64,000 nucleotides of DNA from Pseudomonas_T sp032052615 (GTDB taxonomy: Bacteria; Pseudomonadota; Gammaproteobacteria; Pseudomonadales; Pseudomonadaceae). The notes under the pieces are model-generated. The model was not told where the DNA came from. It made no database searches and saw nothing but the letters and a program-made list of their open reading frames with translations. The DNA lies in the NCBI GenBank assembly GCA_032052615.1, contig DAMBWF010000002.1, forward strand, positions 434,001-498,000, given 5' to 3'. Shown piece after piece: positions 42,440-51,550 of the stretch. The first letter of the stretch is position 1; every line of letters begins with the position of its first letter. A program made the translations under genes and the position numbers.

Positions 42440-44467
42440 TTAGTCGATGCGCAGGTCCAGGTCGTCGGCGAAGGGGAAGCCGGCGCCGCTGCCTTTTTCC
42501 AGGCGTACTTCCACGTCCACGGCGGTGGCGCCCTCCGGCACGCTGCCGTAGAGGGCGCGGTCCACCGGCTGGCCGGTGCGCCCGGCGGCGCCCAGGGGCT
42601 CGCTGGCGAAGAAGCGGCCTTCGGCGCGGAAGGCGTCCAGGCCCGGCCAGGCGGTGGCGGTCACCGCCCGCGGGTAGCCGGCGGCGGCCTTGTCGGCCAC
42701 CAGGTCGTAGCGGATGTATTCTCCGCCGCCGAAGAAGTAGGCCACCCCGGCGTCGCGCTTGAGCACCGTGTCCACGCCCAGGGGCCAGGTCTGCACGCCG
42801 GGCCAGGTGGCGCCGGACAGGTCCAGGGGGTAGCGGGCGTCCGTCTTGTCGCCCTGGGTCAGGTTGTAGCGCACGTACTGGCTGCCCTTGAAGACGTACA
42901 GTTTGCTGCCGCTCACCGCCAGCACGCCGTCCAGGTCGCGGGCGCCGCCGGCCAGGCGCTCCAGCCCCGGCCAGTTGCCGGCGATGGGCCTGGGGTAGCC
43001 GCTGTCGACCCGGTCGCTGGCGACGTCGAAGCGCAGGTACTGGTCGCCCTTGAAGAAGTAGGCTTTGCCATTGCCGGCGTTGAAGCCGGCGTCCAGGTCC
43101 CGGGGGCCGCCGGGCAGTTGGTCGAAGCCCACCCAGTTGCCGGCGATGGGTTTCGGGTAGCCGTCGGCGACCCGGTCGCGGGTGAAGTCGTAACGGTAGT
43201 AGCGGTCGCCGACGAAGAAGTAGCCGGTGTCGTCGGTCCAGTTCACCGCGGTGCGTTTCTCGCCGCCCCGGAAGCGCAGGATCACCCGGGCATCGTGGGC
43301 GCCGCCGGCGCTGGCACCGAGCCGGGCGTCGAGGCGGAACGGCCGCCCGGCCGCCTCCGGCGGCAGCGGGATGCGCTGGGTCAGGGAGCCCGTGCCGAGG
43401 CCGACGAACAATTGGCCCTGGCCGGCGGGCAGGTCGGGCCGGGCGCCGTAGCGCATCACTGTCTGGGGGCCGCCCTTGGTCCAGCCGGCGATGTCCGGGT
43501 CGTAGGCCAGGTCGGCGTGGGCGGCGCCGTACTCGGCGCCCGGGTTGGCCAGCAGGTTGCGGCCGAAGGCGAAGCGGCGCGGCTGCGGGTTCAGCCGCGA
43601 GCGGCCGTCCAGGTCGAGGCCGGCGGTGGGCACGCCCAGGTGCTGGAACAGGGTGGGCAACACGTCCACCTGGCGCAGCGGTTCGGCCAGGGCGTTGCGG
43701 CCCAGGGCCGGGATGCCGGCGCCGCTCATCACCACCGCCACCTTGCGGTGCTCCGGGCGATTGGCGCCGTGGCCCGTGCCGGTGCCGCCGTGGTCGGTGC
43801 TGACCACGATCAGCCAGCGCTCCCGGGCATAGGTGGGGCGGGTCTCGATGGCGGTGAGCAGGCGCCCGAGGGCGGCATCGGCGCGGCCCATGGCTTGCAG
43901 GTATTGGGGCGTGTCGGAGTGGAAGCCGTACTGGTGGCCGGCTTCGTCGACGCCATAGAAGTAGGTGCTGAGCACGTCCAGGTCGGCGCGGGTGCGCAGC
44001 CACGCCTCGGCCTGGTCGACGAGCCGGGCATCGTCCGCCTCGGGGCCGTCGAAGCGCAGGTCGGCCACCGGTTTCATCTGGGCGTAGAGGGGCGACCAGT
44101 TATAGGCGTAGGCGGTCACCAGGTCCGGCTTGCGCTGCTCGATCAGGCTGAGGAAGTGCGGGTAGCGGGCGTAGTTCTGCCCGGCGAAGGTGTTGTCGCG
44201 CACCCCGTGCTTGTCCCGCTCGACGCCGGTGAACAGGGTCGACCAACCGGGGCCGCTCACCGAGGTGTCCGGCGACCAGCCGCCGTCGGTGTAGACGCCA
44301 CGGGCGATCAGCCGCTCCAGGTTGACCATGCCGGCCGCCGGGATGGCGTCGGCCTTGAAGCCGTCGATGCCGAAGAACAGCACCTTGTCGTCGCCGGCCT
44401 GGGCCTGGGCGGTCAGCAGCGAAACGCAAAAGGCCGCCAGCAGGCGGCGGAGGGGGATTGGGGTCAT
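42440..44467 (-). CDS. Secreted nucleotide pyrophosphatase/phosphodiesterase-type hydrolase with hemopexin repeats
   Basis: 675 residues; start 44467 chosen for AGGA upstream and a signal peptide (LLAAFCVSLLTAQAQA). Residues 25-370 form an alkaline-phosphatase-fold type I phosphodiesterase domain: FFGIDGFKAD with metal-ligand Asp35, SVSGPGWSTLFTG with the nucleophile Thr at about 78, and VVSTDHGGTGTGHG. After a beta-sandwich linker, four hemopexin-like repeats (about 455-640) follow, each with YFF.G..Y.RYD and GYP..I...WPG patterns, enough for one four-bladed propeller. The propeller probably binds a metal, haem or extracellular matrix. The substrate is unknown. Confidence 0.85.
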   Translation of the reverse strand: MTPIPLRRLLAAFCVSLLTAQAQAGDDKVLFFGIDGFKADAIPAAGMVNLERLIARGVYTDGGWSPDTSVSGPGWSTLFTGVERDKHGVRDNTFAGQNYARYPHFLSLIEQRKPDLVTAYAYNWSPLYAQMKPVADLRFDGPEADDARLVDQAEAWLRTRADLDVLSTYFYGVDEAGHQYGFHSDTPQYLQAMGRADAALGRLLTAIETRPTYARERWLIVVSTDHGGTGTGHGANRPEHRKVAVVMSGAGIPALGRNALAEPLRQVDVLPTLFQHLGVPTAGLDLDGRSRLNPQPRRFAFGRNLLANPGAEYGAAHADLAYDPDIAGWTKGGPQTVMRYGARPDLPAGQGQLFVGLGTGSLTQRIPLPPEAAGRPFRLDARLGASAGGAHDARVILRFRGGEKRTAVNWTDDTGYFFVGDRYYRYDFTRDRVADGYPKPIAGNWVGFDQLPGGPRDLDAGFNAGNGKAYFFKGDQYLRFDVASDRVDSGYPRPIAGNWPGLERLAGGARDLDGVLAVSGSKLYVFKGSQYVRYNLTQGDKTDARYPLDLSGATWPGVQTWPLGVDTVLKRDAGVAYFFGGGEYIRYDLVADKAAAGYPRAVTATAWPGLDAFRAEGRFFASEPLGAAGRTGQPVDRALYGSVPEGATAVDVEVRLEKGSGAGFPFADDLDLRID

Positions 44468-44619
44468 GGCTCGTCCTTGCTCGTCGGGAGGGCTGGCGCG
44501 TTCCTGCAGCGCCAGCCCATGGCACGCCATCGGCGTTGCGAACCGATGACAGCGCGACGGGCGGGTGAAGAGCGGGACGGGCCCACGAAGAGGAGGGCCC
44601 TTCACCGCGGAATCGCTCC

Positions 44620-44649
44620 GTAGGGTGGATGACGCTTTTTTCATCCACC
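44620..44649 (+). repeat. GTAGGGTGGATGA hairpin element, copy A
   Basis: Arms GGTGGATGA (44624-44632) and TCATCCACC (44641-44649) pair perfectly around an 8-base loop. It is one of four related stems in the 675 bases between the phosphodiesterase start and the rlmI stop, a region with no gene that I can support. The stem followed or preceded by a T-rich loop resembles mobile REP-like palindromes rather than a classical terminator. Confidence 0.75.
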
Positions 44650-44813
44650 ACGCGGCGATTGGGTAAGGGGAGGCGCCGGCCCGGCAACACGGTTGGGCAC
44701 TCGTCCTCGTGCGGCGATTCCACCGCCGGGCCGTTCGGTTGGGTAATCCGCTTCGGGTGTCGGACGCCACGTTTGCGTGTCCATTGGCGCGCCCTGTCAC
44801 CGTACCATTGCAA

Positions 44814-44846
44814 GGTGGATGGGAAAGGCGTCATCCACCCTACGGG
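44814..44846 (-). repeat. GTAGGGTGGATGA hairpin element, copy B (inverted)
   Basis: GGTGGAT at 44814-44820 pairs with ATCCACC at 44833-44839; the flanking CCTACGG shows that the element lies in the opposite orientation to copies A and C. Confidence 0.65.
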
Positions 44847-44916
44847 TTCGATCCAGGGGGCCGGGGCCCGCAGGTGTTTGGTCATTCAGGTGGGCACAGC
44901 GTATCGCCCCTGCGAC

Positions 44917-44946
44917 GTAGGGTGGATGACGCTTTCTTCATCCACC
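44917..44946 (+). repeat. GTAGGGTGGATGA hairpin element, copy C
   Basis: GTAG plus GGTGGATGA (44921-44929), loop CGCTTTCT, and TCATCCACC (44938-44946). Nearly identical to copy A, differing in the loop. A diverged fourth stem, GGGGGAT/ATCCCCC, lies at 44984-45006. Confidence 0.75.
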
Positions 44947-45142
44947 TCGTCTATCGGCCCGCTCGCGTGGCCGACCGTGGCAAGGGGGATGACGCTCTTA
45001 TCCCCCTGCGAGGGCCGGGCGGCCTGCTGGCCTCGACCGCTCAGGTGAGCCACGCCCGGAGGCGGGCGGCAAGGCTCTGGGCCGCCTGACTCGACCCTCT
45101 GGCTCCGAGCCGTCCGCCGAGTCGGACGGCCTCGGCTCCGCC

Positions 45143-46339
45143 TCACCCGTTGGGCAGCAGGCGGCAGGTCAGGCTCTTGATGTAGCGGGTTTCGGGGATG
45201 GCCGGATGGACCGGGTGGTCGGGGCCCTGGCCGCCGCGTTCCAGCAGTTGCAGGGTGCGGTCCAGGTGGCGGGCGCTGCCCAGCAGGATGGCTTGCAGGT
45301 CGTCTTCCGGCAAGTGCATGGAGCAGGAGGCGCTGACCAGGATGCCGTCCTTGTTCAGCAGGCGCATGGCCTGTTCGTTGAGGCGGCGGTAGGCGGCCTC
45401 GCCGTTCTTCAGGTCCTTGCGGCGCTTGATGAAGGCCGGCGGGTCGGCCACCACCACGTCGAAGCGTTCCTCGGCGGCCTTGAGCTCGCGCAGGGCCTCG
45501 AACACGTCGCCCTCGAGGCTGGCGACCACTTCGCTCAGGCCGTTGAGGGCGGCGTTGCGTTCCACGCCGTCCAGGGCGAATTCCGAGGCGTCCACGCAGA
45601 CCACCTCGCGGGCGCCGAAGGCCGCGGCCTGGACGCCCCAGCCGCCGATGTAGCTGAACAGGTCGAGCACCCGCTTGCCCTTGACGTAGGGCGCCAGGCG
45701 GGCGCGGTTCATCCGGTGGTCGTAGAACCAGCCGGTCTTCTGCCCGTCGCGCACCGGCGCCTCGAACTTCACGCCGTTCTCTTCCAGGGCGACCCAGTCC
45801 GGCACGTCGCCGTGGGCCACTTCGACGTAGCGCTCCAGGCCCTCGGCGTCGCGGGCGGCGGTGTCGTTCTTCCACAGCACCCCGCGAGGCTTGAGCACCT
45901 GCAGCAGGGCTTCGAGCACGGCGTCCTTGTGACGCTCCAGGGTGGCCGAGGCCAGTTGCGCCACGAGGATGTCGCCGAAGCGGTCCACCACCAGTCCGGG
46001 CAGCAGGTCGGCGTCGCCGTAGACCAGGCGGTAGAAGGGTTTGTCGAACAACCGCTCGCGCAGGGACAGGGCCACGTTCAGGCGATGCACCAGCAGGGAC
46101 TTGTCCAGGGCCAGCCCGGCGTCCCGGGACAGCAGGCGGGCGCAGATCAGGTTATTGGGGGACAGCGCGACGACGCCCAGGGGCTTGCCGCCGGCCGCCT
46201 CCAGCACCGCCTGGTCGCCGGCGGCGAAGCCGTTGAGCGGGGTGGCGGCCACGTCCACCTCGTTGCTGTAGACCCACAGGTGGCCGGCGCGCAGGCGGCG
46301 GTCGGCGTTGGCTTTGAGGCGCAGGCGGGGCAGGGACAT
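45143..46339 (-). CDS. rlmI: 23S rRNA m5C1962 methyltransferase
   Basis: 398 residues from ATG 46339, close to the 396 of E. coli RlmI. An N-terminal PUA domain (LPRLRLKANADRRLRAGHLWVYSNEVD) leads to the RFM methyltransferase domain: VLDLFSYIGGWGVQAAAFGAREVVCVDASEFAL for SAM, VVADPPAFIKRRKDL as motif IV and a catalytic cysteine in LVSASCSMHLP. It methylates C5 of cytosine 1962 of 23S rRNA. Single gene, divergent from the CoA-transferase gene at 46509. Confidence 0.93.
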   Translation of the reverse strand: MSLPRLRLKANADRRLRAGHLWVYSNEVDVAATPLNGFAAGDQAVLEAAGGKPLGVVALSPNNLICARLLSRDAGLALDKSLLVHRLNVALSLRERLFDKPFYRLVYGDADLLPGLVVDRFGDILVAQLASATLERHKDAVLEALLQVLKPRGVLWKNDTAARDAEGLERYVEVAHGDVPDWVALEENGVKFEAPVRDGQKTGWFYDHRMNRARLAPYVKGKRVLDLFSYIGGWGVQAAAFGAREVVCVDASEFALDGVERNAALNGLSEVVASLEGDVFEALRELKAAEERFDVVVADPPAFIKRRKDLKNGEAAYRRLNEQAMRLLNKDGILVSASCSMHLPEDDLQAILLGSARHLDRTLQLLERGGQGPDHPVHPAIPETRYIKSLTCRLLPNG

Positions 46340-46508
46340 GCAGCGGGCTCCGAGCAAAAGCGCGGATTATAGCTGCGCCGGCCCGGCGCTGGTCGGCGAA
46401 CCGTCCGCCGGCGCCGCCGGGGATTCGACTTTGGTCGCAGGGAAGGACGCAACGGCGGCGCCTTCGAGTAGGCTTCGCAGCCTTTCGACCCCAGCCGAGG
46501 ACTCATCC

Positions 46509-48026
46509 ATGCATACGGAACGCGTGCGCCTGCCTGCCCTGCTCGACAAGCTGATGAGCGCCGACCAGGCGGCGGCCCTGATCGAGGACGGCATGACCGT
46601 CGGCATGAGTGGCTTCACCCGCGCCGGCGAGGCCAAGGCGGTGCCCCAGGCCCTGGCCCGGCGGGCCCGGCAGACCCCGCTGAAGATCAGCCTGATGACC
46701 GGCGCCAGCCTGGGCAACGACCTGGACAAGCAGCTCACCGAGGCCGGCGTGCTGGCCCGGCGCATGCCGTTCCAGGTGGACGCCACCCTGCGCCGGGCGA
46801 TCAACGCCGGCGAGGTGATGTTCATCGACCAGCACCTCTCGGAAACCGTCGAGCAACTGCGCAACCACCAGCTCAAGCGCCCGGATATCGCGGTGATCGA
46901 GGCGGTGGCCATCACCGAGCAAGGGCACATCGTGCCCACCACGTCGGTGGGTAACTCGGCCAGCTTCGCCATCTTCGCCGAGCGGGTGATCGTCGAGATC
47001 AACCTGGCCCACGCCGCCAACCTGGAAGGGCTGCACGACGTCTACATTCCCACCTACCGGCCGACTCGCACGCCGATCCCCCTGACCCGGGTGGACGACC
47101 GCATCGGCGTGCCGGCGATTCCCATCGACCCGGCGAAGATCGTCGCCATCGTCGTCAGCGAGCAGCCCGACTCCCCGTCCACCGTGCTGCCGCCGGACGC
47201 CGAGACCCAGGCCATCGCCGACCACCTGATCGACTTCTTCAAGGGCGAAGTGGCCGCCGGGCGCATGGGCAACGACCTCGGCCCGTTGCAGGCGGGCATC
47301 GGCAGCATCGCCAACGCGGTGATGTGCGGCCTGCTGGCCTCGCCCTTCGAGAACCTGACCATGTACTCGGAGGTGCTGCAGGATTCCACCTTCGACCTGC
47401 TGGATGCCGGCAAGCTGCGCTTCGCCTCGGGCAGCTCCATCACCCTGTCGCCCCGGCGCAACGCCGACGTGTTCGGTCACCTGGAGCGCTATAAGGACCG
47501 CCTGGTGCTACGCCCCCAGGAAATCTCCAACCATCCCGAGGTGGTGCGCCGGTTGGGGATCATCGGTATCAACACCGCCCTGGAGTTCGACTTGTACGGC
47601 AACGTCAACTCCACCCACGTGGGCGGCACCAAGATGATGAACGGCATCGGCGGCTCCGGGGACTTCGCCCGCAACGCCCATCTGGCGATCTTCGTCACCA
47701 AGTCCATCGCCAAGGATGGGGCCATCTCCAGCGTGGTGCCCATGGTCAGCCACGTGGACCACACCGAGCATGACGTGGACATCCTGGTCACCGAGCAGGG
47801 CCTCGCCGACCTGCGCGGCCTCGCGCCCCGGGAACGGGCCCGGGCGATCATCGACCACTGCGCCCACCCGTCCTATCGCGAGGCGCTGGACGACTACTTC
47901 CGGCGCGCCTGCGCCAAGGGCGGCCACACCCCGCACCTGCTGCGCGAAGCGATGCAGTGGCACATCGACCTGGAAGAGACCGGCAGCATGATCGGCGGCC
48001 TGCTGAGCCCAGCCCGCAGCGCTTGA
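46509..48026 (+). CDS. Acetyl-CoA hydrolase/CoA-transferase family (succinyl-CoA:acetate transferase-like)
   Basis: 505 residues; start at ATG 46509 with GAGGA seven bases upstream. Matches the AarC/Cat1 family: MSGFTRAGEAKAVPQAL, LQAGIGSIANAVMCGL, MYSEVLQDSTFDLLDAGKL with the Glu that forms the acyl-CoA thioester, GNVNSTHVGGTKMMNGIGGSGDFARNA and TEQGLADLRGLAPRERA. It would exchange CoA between succinyl-CoA and acetate (or propionate), or hydrolyse acetyl-CoA. Family sequence alone does not separate these activities. It stands alone between rlmI and a 509-base non-coding region. Confidence 0.9.
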   Translation: MHTERVRLPALLDKLMSADQAAALIEDGMTVGMSGFTRAGEAKAVPQALARRARQTPLKISLMTGASLGNDLDKQLTEAGVLARRMPFQVDATLRRAINAGEVMFIDQHLSETVEQLRNHQLKRPDIAVIEAVAITEQGHIVPTTSVGNSASFAIFAERVIVEINLAHAANLEGLHDVYIPTYRPTRTPIPLTRVDDRIGVPAIPIDPAKIVAIVVSEQPDSPSTVLPPDAETQAIADHLIDFFKGEVAAGRMGNDLGPLQAGIGSIANAVMCGLLASPFENLTMYSEVLQDSTFDLLDAGKLRFASGSSITLSPRRNADVFGHLERYKDRLVLRPQEISNHPEVVRRLGIIGINTALEFDLYGNVNSTHVGGTKMMNGIGGSGDFARNAHLAIFVTKSIAKDGAISSVVPMVSHVDHTEHDVDILVTEQGLADLRGLAPRERARAIIDHCAHPSYREALDDYFRRACAKGGHTPHLLREAMQWHIDLEETGSMIGGLLSPARSA

Positions 48027-48535
48027 GGCGTATCGTGGTTGGCGCCGCGCCATGCATCCAAGGGCCGGGCGAGTGGGGCTCATCCTCCTTGCCCGCGAGG
48101 GGCTTGGCTAGAAGAAGCGAGCGCGGCACGCCGACTCGCCCGGAGCGCTCGTGTAGACGCCGAACAAGTTCCGCCAAGGACGGCTCGGCGAGCGGGGCGC
48201 AGCAAATCAGAGCCACGGGGGCCACTGCGTCGGGCCGCGAGGCCCGCGAGCGTGGCTTGGTCTGGAAGGCAAGAACGACTCTGTTGGCTCGTCCGGAGCG
48301 CCCCGCGCGGATAGGCGAGCAGGCGTACCCGCGCGGGGCGCGGGATAAGGTCAACGCCGCCGGCCGCTTCTACTGCTCACGAGAAGACATGGCTAGGCAG
48401 AGGGTACCCGTCGACCCGCTCTGGAACGCGCTCACGCTTCTACGTCGAGCCGGTTACACGAAGGCGCTCGACGAGCCGGGGCTATGCCGCGAGCCCCAGG
48501 CGCCCGCGCCTCCTGGCGCGCGGTAAACCGGCCGG
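48027..48535. other. Non-coding stretch with a large inverted repeat
   Basis: No gene is supportable in these 509 bases. The main feature is GCGCCCCGCGCGG (48298-48310) pairing perfectly with CCGCGCGGGGCGC (48329-48341) across an 18-base loop. A 45-codon frame at the right end (ATG near 48390) lacks a ribosome site and ends in Pro/Ala-rich sequence; I leave it out. Codon pattern is unlike neighbouring genes, so this is either decayed sequence or a structured RNA region. Confidence 0.5.
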
Positions 48536-49075
48536 TCAGGCCGACAGGGCGTCCAGTAGCGCCCGGTTGAAGGCGGGAATGTCGTCGGGCTTGCGGCTGC
48601 TGATCAGCGTGCCGTCCACCACCACTTCCCGGTCGACCCAGGTGGCACCGGCGTTTCGCAGGTCGTCGGCGAGGGAGGGCCAACTGGTCAGGGTCTTGCC
48701 CTTGACCAGGCCGGCGGAGACCAGCAGCCAGGCGCCGTGGCAGATCACCGCGATGGGCTTGCCGGCCTGGGCGGCGGCCTTGACCAGGGCCTGGGCGTGG
48801 GCGTCCAGGCGGATGGTGTCGGCATTGACCACGCCGCCGGGCAGGACGATGGCGGCGTAGTCGTCGATCCGCGCCGCGTCGAAGGTGCCGTCCACGGCGA
48901 AGCGGTCGGCCGGGGTGGTGTGGTTCCAGCCGGTGACCTGCCCGGGCCGGGCGGAGAGGATCTCGGCGGTGTGCCCGGCCTGTTCCAGGGCGGCTTTCGG
49001 ACCGGTCAGCTCGGCCTGTTCGAAACCGTCGGTGACCAGCAGGGCGACGCGTTTTCCGGAAGGGGACGAAGGCAT
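48536..49075 (-). CDS. DJ-1/PfpI-family protein
   Basis: 179 residues. Domain hallmarks are KRVALLVTDGFEQAELTGPK at the N-terminus with the conserved Glu, YAAIVLPGGVVNADTIR, and the nucleophile elbow PIAVICHGAWLLVSAG with Cys at about 114 and His next to it, then TSWPSLADDLRNAGATWVDREVVVDG. PfpI members act as glyoxalase/deglycase or stress chaperones and are often labelled proteases. The P. aeruginosa counterpart at the same place is pfpI, involved in stress protection. The gene is followed in order by the HDOD and mutM genes on the other strand. Confidence 0.9.
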   Translation of the reverse strand: MPSSPSGKRVALLVTDGFEQAELTGPKAALEQAGHTAEILSARPGQVTGWNHTTPADRFAVDGTFDAARIDDYAAIVLPGGVVNADTIRLDAHAQALVKAAAQAGKPIAVICHGAWLLVSAGLVKGKTLTSWPSLADDLRNAGATWVDREVVVDGTLISSRKPDDIPAFNRALLDALSA

Positions 49076-49218
49076 GGCGGACTCCTTTTTCGTCGGGGCT
49101 GAAGGGAGGGTCTTGTCGTCCGACCCACCCCGGGGCGGGTAAAGTTCCTGTCGATTCGCATCCCCTCGCCCATGCCGAAGGGCTAGACTAAGGCACCTCT
49201 TTTCGCCTGGGTGTCGTC

Positions 49219-50097
49219 ATGGCCCAAGAACTCTCCGCCGAACAGATCATGCAGGTGCTTCAGGGCATCAGCGTGCCGCCCCAGCCGCAGATCATGGTGG
49301 ACCTGCAGATGGAGCAGGTCATGCCCAACCCGGATCTCAAGGCCATCGCCAAGCTGATCAGCCAGGACCCGGGGCTTTCCGGCGCGCTGCTCAAGCTGGT
49401 CAATTCGCCCTTCTTCGGCCTGTCCAACCGTATTACTTCCATCGAGCGCGCCGTCACCCTGCTGGGCAGCCGCTCGGTGATCAACCTGATCAACGCCCAG
49501 TCCATCAAGGGCGAGATGAACGACGAGACCATCGTCACCCTCAACCGCTTCTGGGACACCGCCCAGGACGTGGCGATGACCTGCCTGACCCTGGCCAAGC
49601 GGGTCGGCTACGAATCGGTGGACGAGGCCTATGCCCTGGGCCTGTTCCACAACTGCGGCATCCCGCTGATGCTCAAGCGCTTCCCCGACTACATGACGGT
49701 GCTGGAGCAGGCCTACGCCCTGGCCAGCGACGACGTGCGGGTGGTGGACACCGAGAACCGCCTGCTCAACACCAACCACGCCGTGGTGGGCTACTTCACC
49801 GCCCGCTCCTGGCGCCTGCCCGCCCACGTCTGCGAGACCATCGCCAACCACCACAACGCCCTGTCCGTGTTCGACGTGGAGAGCGGGCGCGACAGCCAGA
49901 TGCGCAACTTGCTGGCGATCCTGAAGATGGCCGAGCACATCTGCGGTTGCTACCGGGTGCTCGGCCAGCAGGAGGAGGACCACGAATGGGACAGCATCCG
50001 TGCCCGGGTGCTGGACTACGTGGGCCTGTCCGACTACGACTTCGTCAACCTCAAGGAAAGCATCCAGGAAATGGGCGTCGGCCAGGCCGGCTACTGA
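49219..50097 (+). CDS. HDOD-domain signalling protein
   Basis: 292 residues. The HDOD (degenerate HD phosphohydrolase) domain covers about 10-215: LPPQPQIMVDLQMEQ-type start, KLISQDPGLSGALLKLVNSPFFG, ITSIERAVTLLGSRSVINLI, and GLFHNCGIPLMLKRFP, where the HD pair of true phosphohydrolases is HN. The remaining residues hold NHAVVGYFTARSWRLPAHVCETIANHHN. Such proteins are scaffolds in cell signalling and have no known catalysis. Conserved in this place next to mutM. GTG/ATG choice: ATG 49219 fits the family. Confidence 0.87.
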   Translation: MAQELSAEQIMQVLQGISVPPQPQIMVDLQMEQVMPNPDLKAIAKLISQDPGLSGALLKLVNSPFFGLSNRITSIERAVTLLGSRSVINLINAQSIKGEMNDETIVTLNRFWDTAQDVAMTCLTLAKRVGYESVDEAYALGLFHNCGIPLMLKRFPDYMTVLEQAYALASDDVRVVDTENRLLNTNHAVVGYFTARSWRLPAHVCETIANHHNALSVFDVESGRDSQMRNLLAILKMAEHICGCYRVLGQQEEDHEWDSIRARVLDYVGLSDYDFVNLKESIQEMGVGQAGY

Positions 50098-50233
50098 GCC
50101 CGCCTTCCGGTCGTTCGCCACGGAATCCCGACCCGCGCACGCCCGCCCCGGCGCGCGGCGGGACGGCGGCTCTGGTAGGCTGCCGGGGTGGCCGTCGTGG
50201 CCGCGTTCCTTCGCCATTCGCCGTACCGAACCC

Positions 50234-51046
50234 ATGCCCGAGCTTCCCGAAGTCGAAACCACCCGCCGCGGCATCGCGCCCCATGTCGAGGGCCAGCGGG
50301 TCCGCCGCGTGATCGTCCGCGAGCGCCGGTTGCGCTGGCCGATCCCCGAGGACTTGGACGCGCGCCTGTCCGGCCAGCGCATCGAGCGCGTCGAACGGCG
50401 CGCCAAGTACCTGCTGCTGCAGGCCGAGCAGGGTACCCTGATCGCCCACCTGGGCATGTCCGGCAGCCTGCGCCTGGTGCCCGCCGGGCAGCCGGCGCTC
50501 AAGCACGAGCATGTGGATGTGGAGCTGGAGTCCGGCCTGTCCCTGCGCTACACCGACCCGCGCCGCTTCGGCGCCCTGCTCTGGAGCCAGGATCCCCTGG
50601 CCCACGAACTGCTGCGCAACCTGGGCCCGGAGCCGCTGACCGAGGCGTTCGACGGCGAGCGGCTGTTCCGCCTTTCCCGGGGGCGGGCCATGGCGGTCAA
50701 GCCGTTCATCATGGACAACGCGGTGGTGGTCGGAGTGGGCAACATCTACGCCAGCGAGGCGCTGTTCGCCGCCGGCATCGACCCCCGGCGCGGCGCCGGC
50801 TCGGTGTCCCGGGCGCGCTACCTCCGGCTGGCCGTCGAGATCAAGCGGGTGCTGGCCCACGCCATCGAGCGCGGCGGCACCACCCTGCGGGATTTCGTCG
50901 GCGGCGACGGCCTGCCCGGCTACTTCCAGCAGGAGCTGTTCGTCTATGGGCGCGGCGGCGAATTCTGCAAGGTCTGCGGGACCACCCTGCGGGAGGTGCG
51001 CCTGGGCCAGCGCGCCAGCGTCTACTGTCCCCGTTGCCAGCGCTGA
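50234..51046 (+). CDS. mutM: Formamidopyrimidine-DNA glycosylase
   Basis: 270 residues, the standard length. The mature N-terminus PELPEVETTRRGI supplies the catalytic Pro (after Met removal) and Glu; Lys in RRAKYLLL and the H2TH segment NIYASEALFAAGIDPRRGA follow; the C-terminal zinc finger has CKVCG...CPRC. It excises 8-oxoguanine and ring-opened purines and nicks the abasic site. Start at ATG 50234 is fixed by the conserved second residue Pro. Confidence 0.97.
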   Translation: MPELPEVETTRRGIAPHVEGQRVRRVIVRERRLRWPIPEDLDARLSGQRIERVERRAKYLLLQAEQGTLIAHLGMSGSLRLVPAGQPALKHEHVDVELESGLSLRYTDPRRFGALLWSQDPLAHELLRNLGPEPLTEAFDGERLFRLSRGRAMAVKPFIMDNAVVVGVGNIYASEALFAAGIDPRRGAGSVSRARYLRLAVEIKRVLAHAIERGGTTLRDFVGGDGLPGYFQQELFVYGRGGEFCKVCGTTLREVRLGQRASVYCPRCQR

Positions 51047-51162
51047 AGGCACACCGGCGGACGCGGGTTTCGCTTCGGCGCTTGACGGCCATCACGCTGA
51101 CAATCGCCACGGCGCTGTTATAGTGAGCGGTACATCCTCGTTCAGTCGAAAGGAACCCTTCC

Positions 51163-51504
51163 ATGAACCTGCTTCATCGCTCCGCCGCTGTCCTGGCGCT
51201 GACCACCGGCCTGCTGGCGTCGTTGCCGGCGCACGCCGAGGTGGTGCAGCAGAACGCCAGTGGCAACCCCGCCTACGAGGTGGAGGCGCCACCGGCCTAC
51301 TCGATGATCGGCGACCTGCTGATCGCCCGTCCGCTGCTGATCGCCGCCACCGCCGTGGGCACCGTGGCCTTCGTCGTCAGCCTGCCGTTCACCGCCCTGG
51401 GCGGCAACGTCAAGGACGCGGGCAAGGCCCTGGTGGTCGACCCTGGTAAGGAAGCCTTCGTGCGCTGCCTGGGCTGCACCAGCAGCGGTTACAAGCGCGA
51501 CTGA
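51163..51504 (+). CDS. Small exported/membrane protein conserved next to mutM
   Basis: 113 residues with a signal peptide (AAVLALTTGLLASLPAHA) and one internal hydrophobic helix (LLIAATAVGTVAFVVSLPF at about 58-76). The segment GGNVKDAGKALVVDPGKEAFVRCLGC is the best-conserved-looking part, with two Cys at the end. Counterparts are often labelled 'multidrug transporter', which its size does not support. AAAGGAA precedes the ATG. A strong terminator follows at 51527. Confidence 0.82.
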   Translation: MNLLHRSAAVLALTTGLLASLPAHAEVVQQNASGNPAYEVEAPPAYSMIGDLLIARPLLIAATAVGTVAFVVSLPFTALGGNVKDAGKALVVDPGKEAFVRCLGCTSSGYKRD

Positions 51505-51526
51505 GCCTCTGTCGCATCGCTCGAAG

Positions 51527-51550
51527 AGCCGGTCAATCGACCGGCTTTTT
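51527..51550 (+). terminator. Rho-independent terminator between the small membrane gene and ggt
   Basis: AGCCGGTC-AATC-GACCGGCT is a perfect 8-bp stem followed by five T on the plus strand. It overlaps the last codons of the convergent ggt gene (stop at 51533) and ends transcription of the mutM-side small gene. Confidence 0.9.

Noticed and set aside
41797..44003. Open frames running through the N block
   Set aside because: Continuity through 100 unknown bases is an artefact and the translated repeats have no protein character.
48390..48526. 45-codon plus-strand gene before the DJ-1/PfpI gene
   Set aside because: No ribosome site, Pro/Ala-rich end and non-typical codon use.
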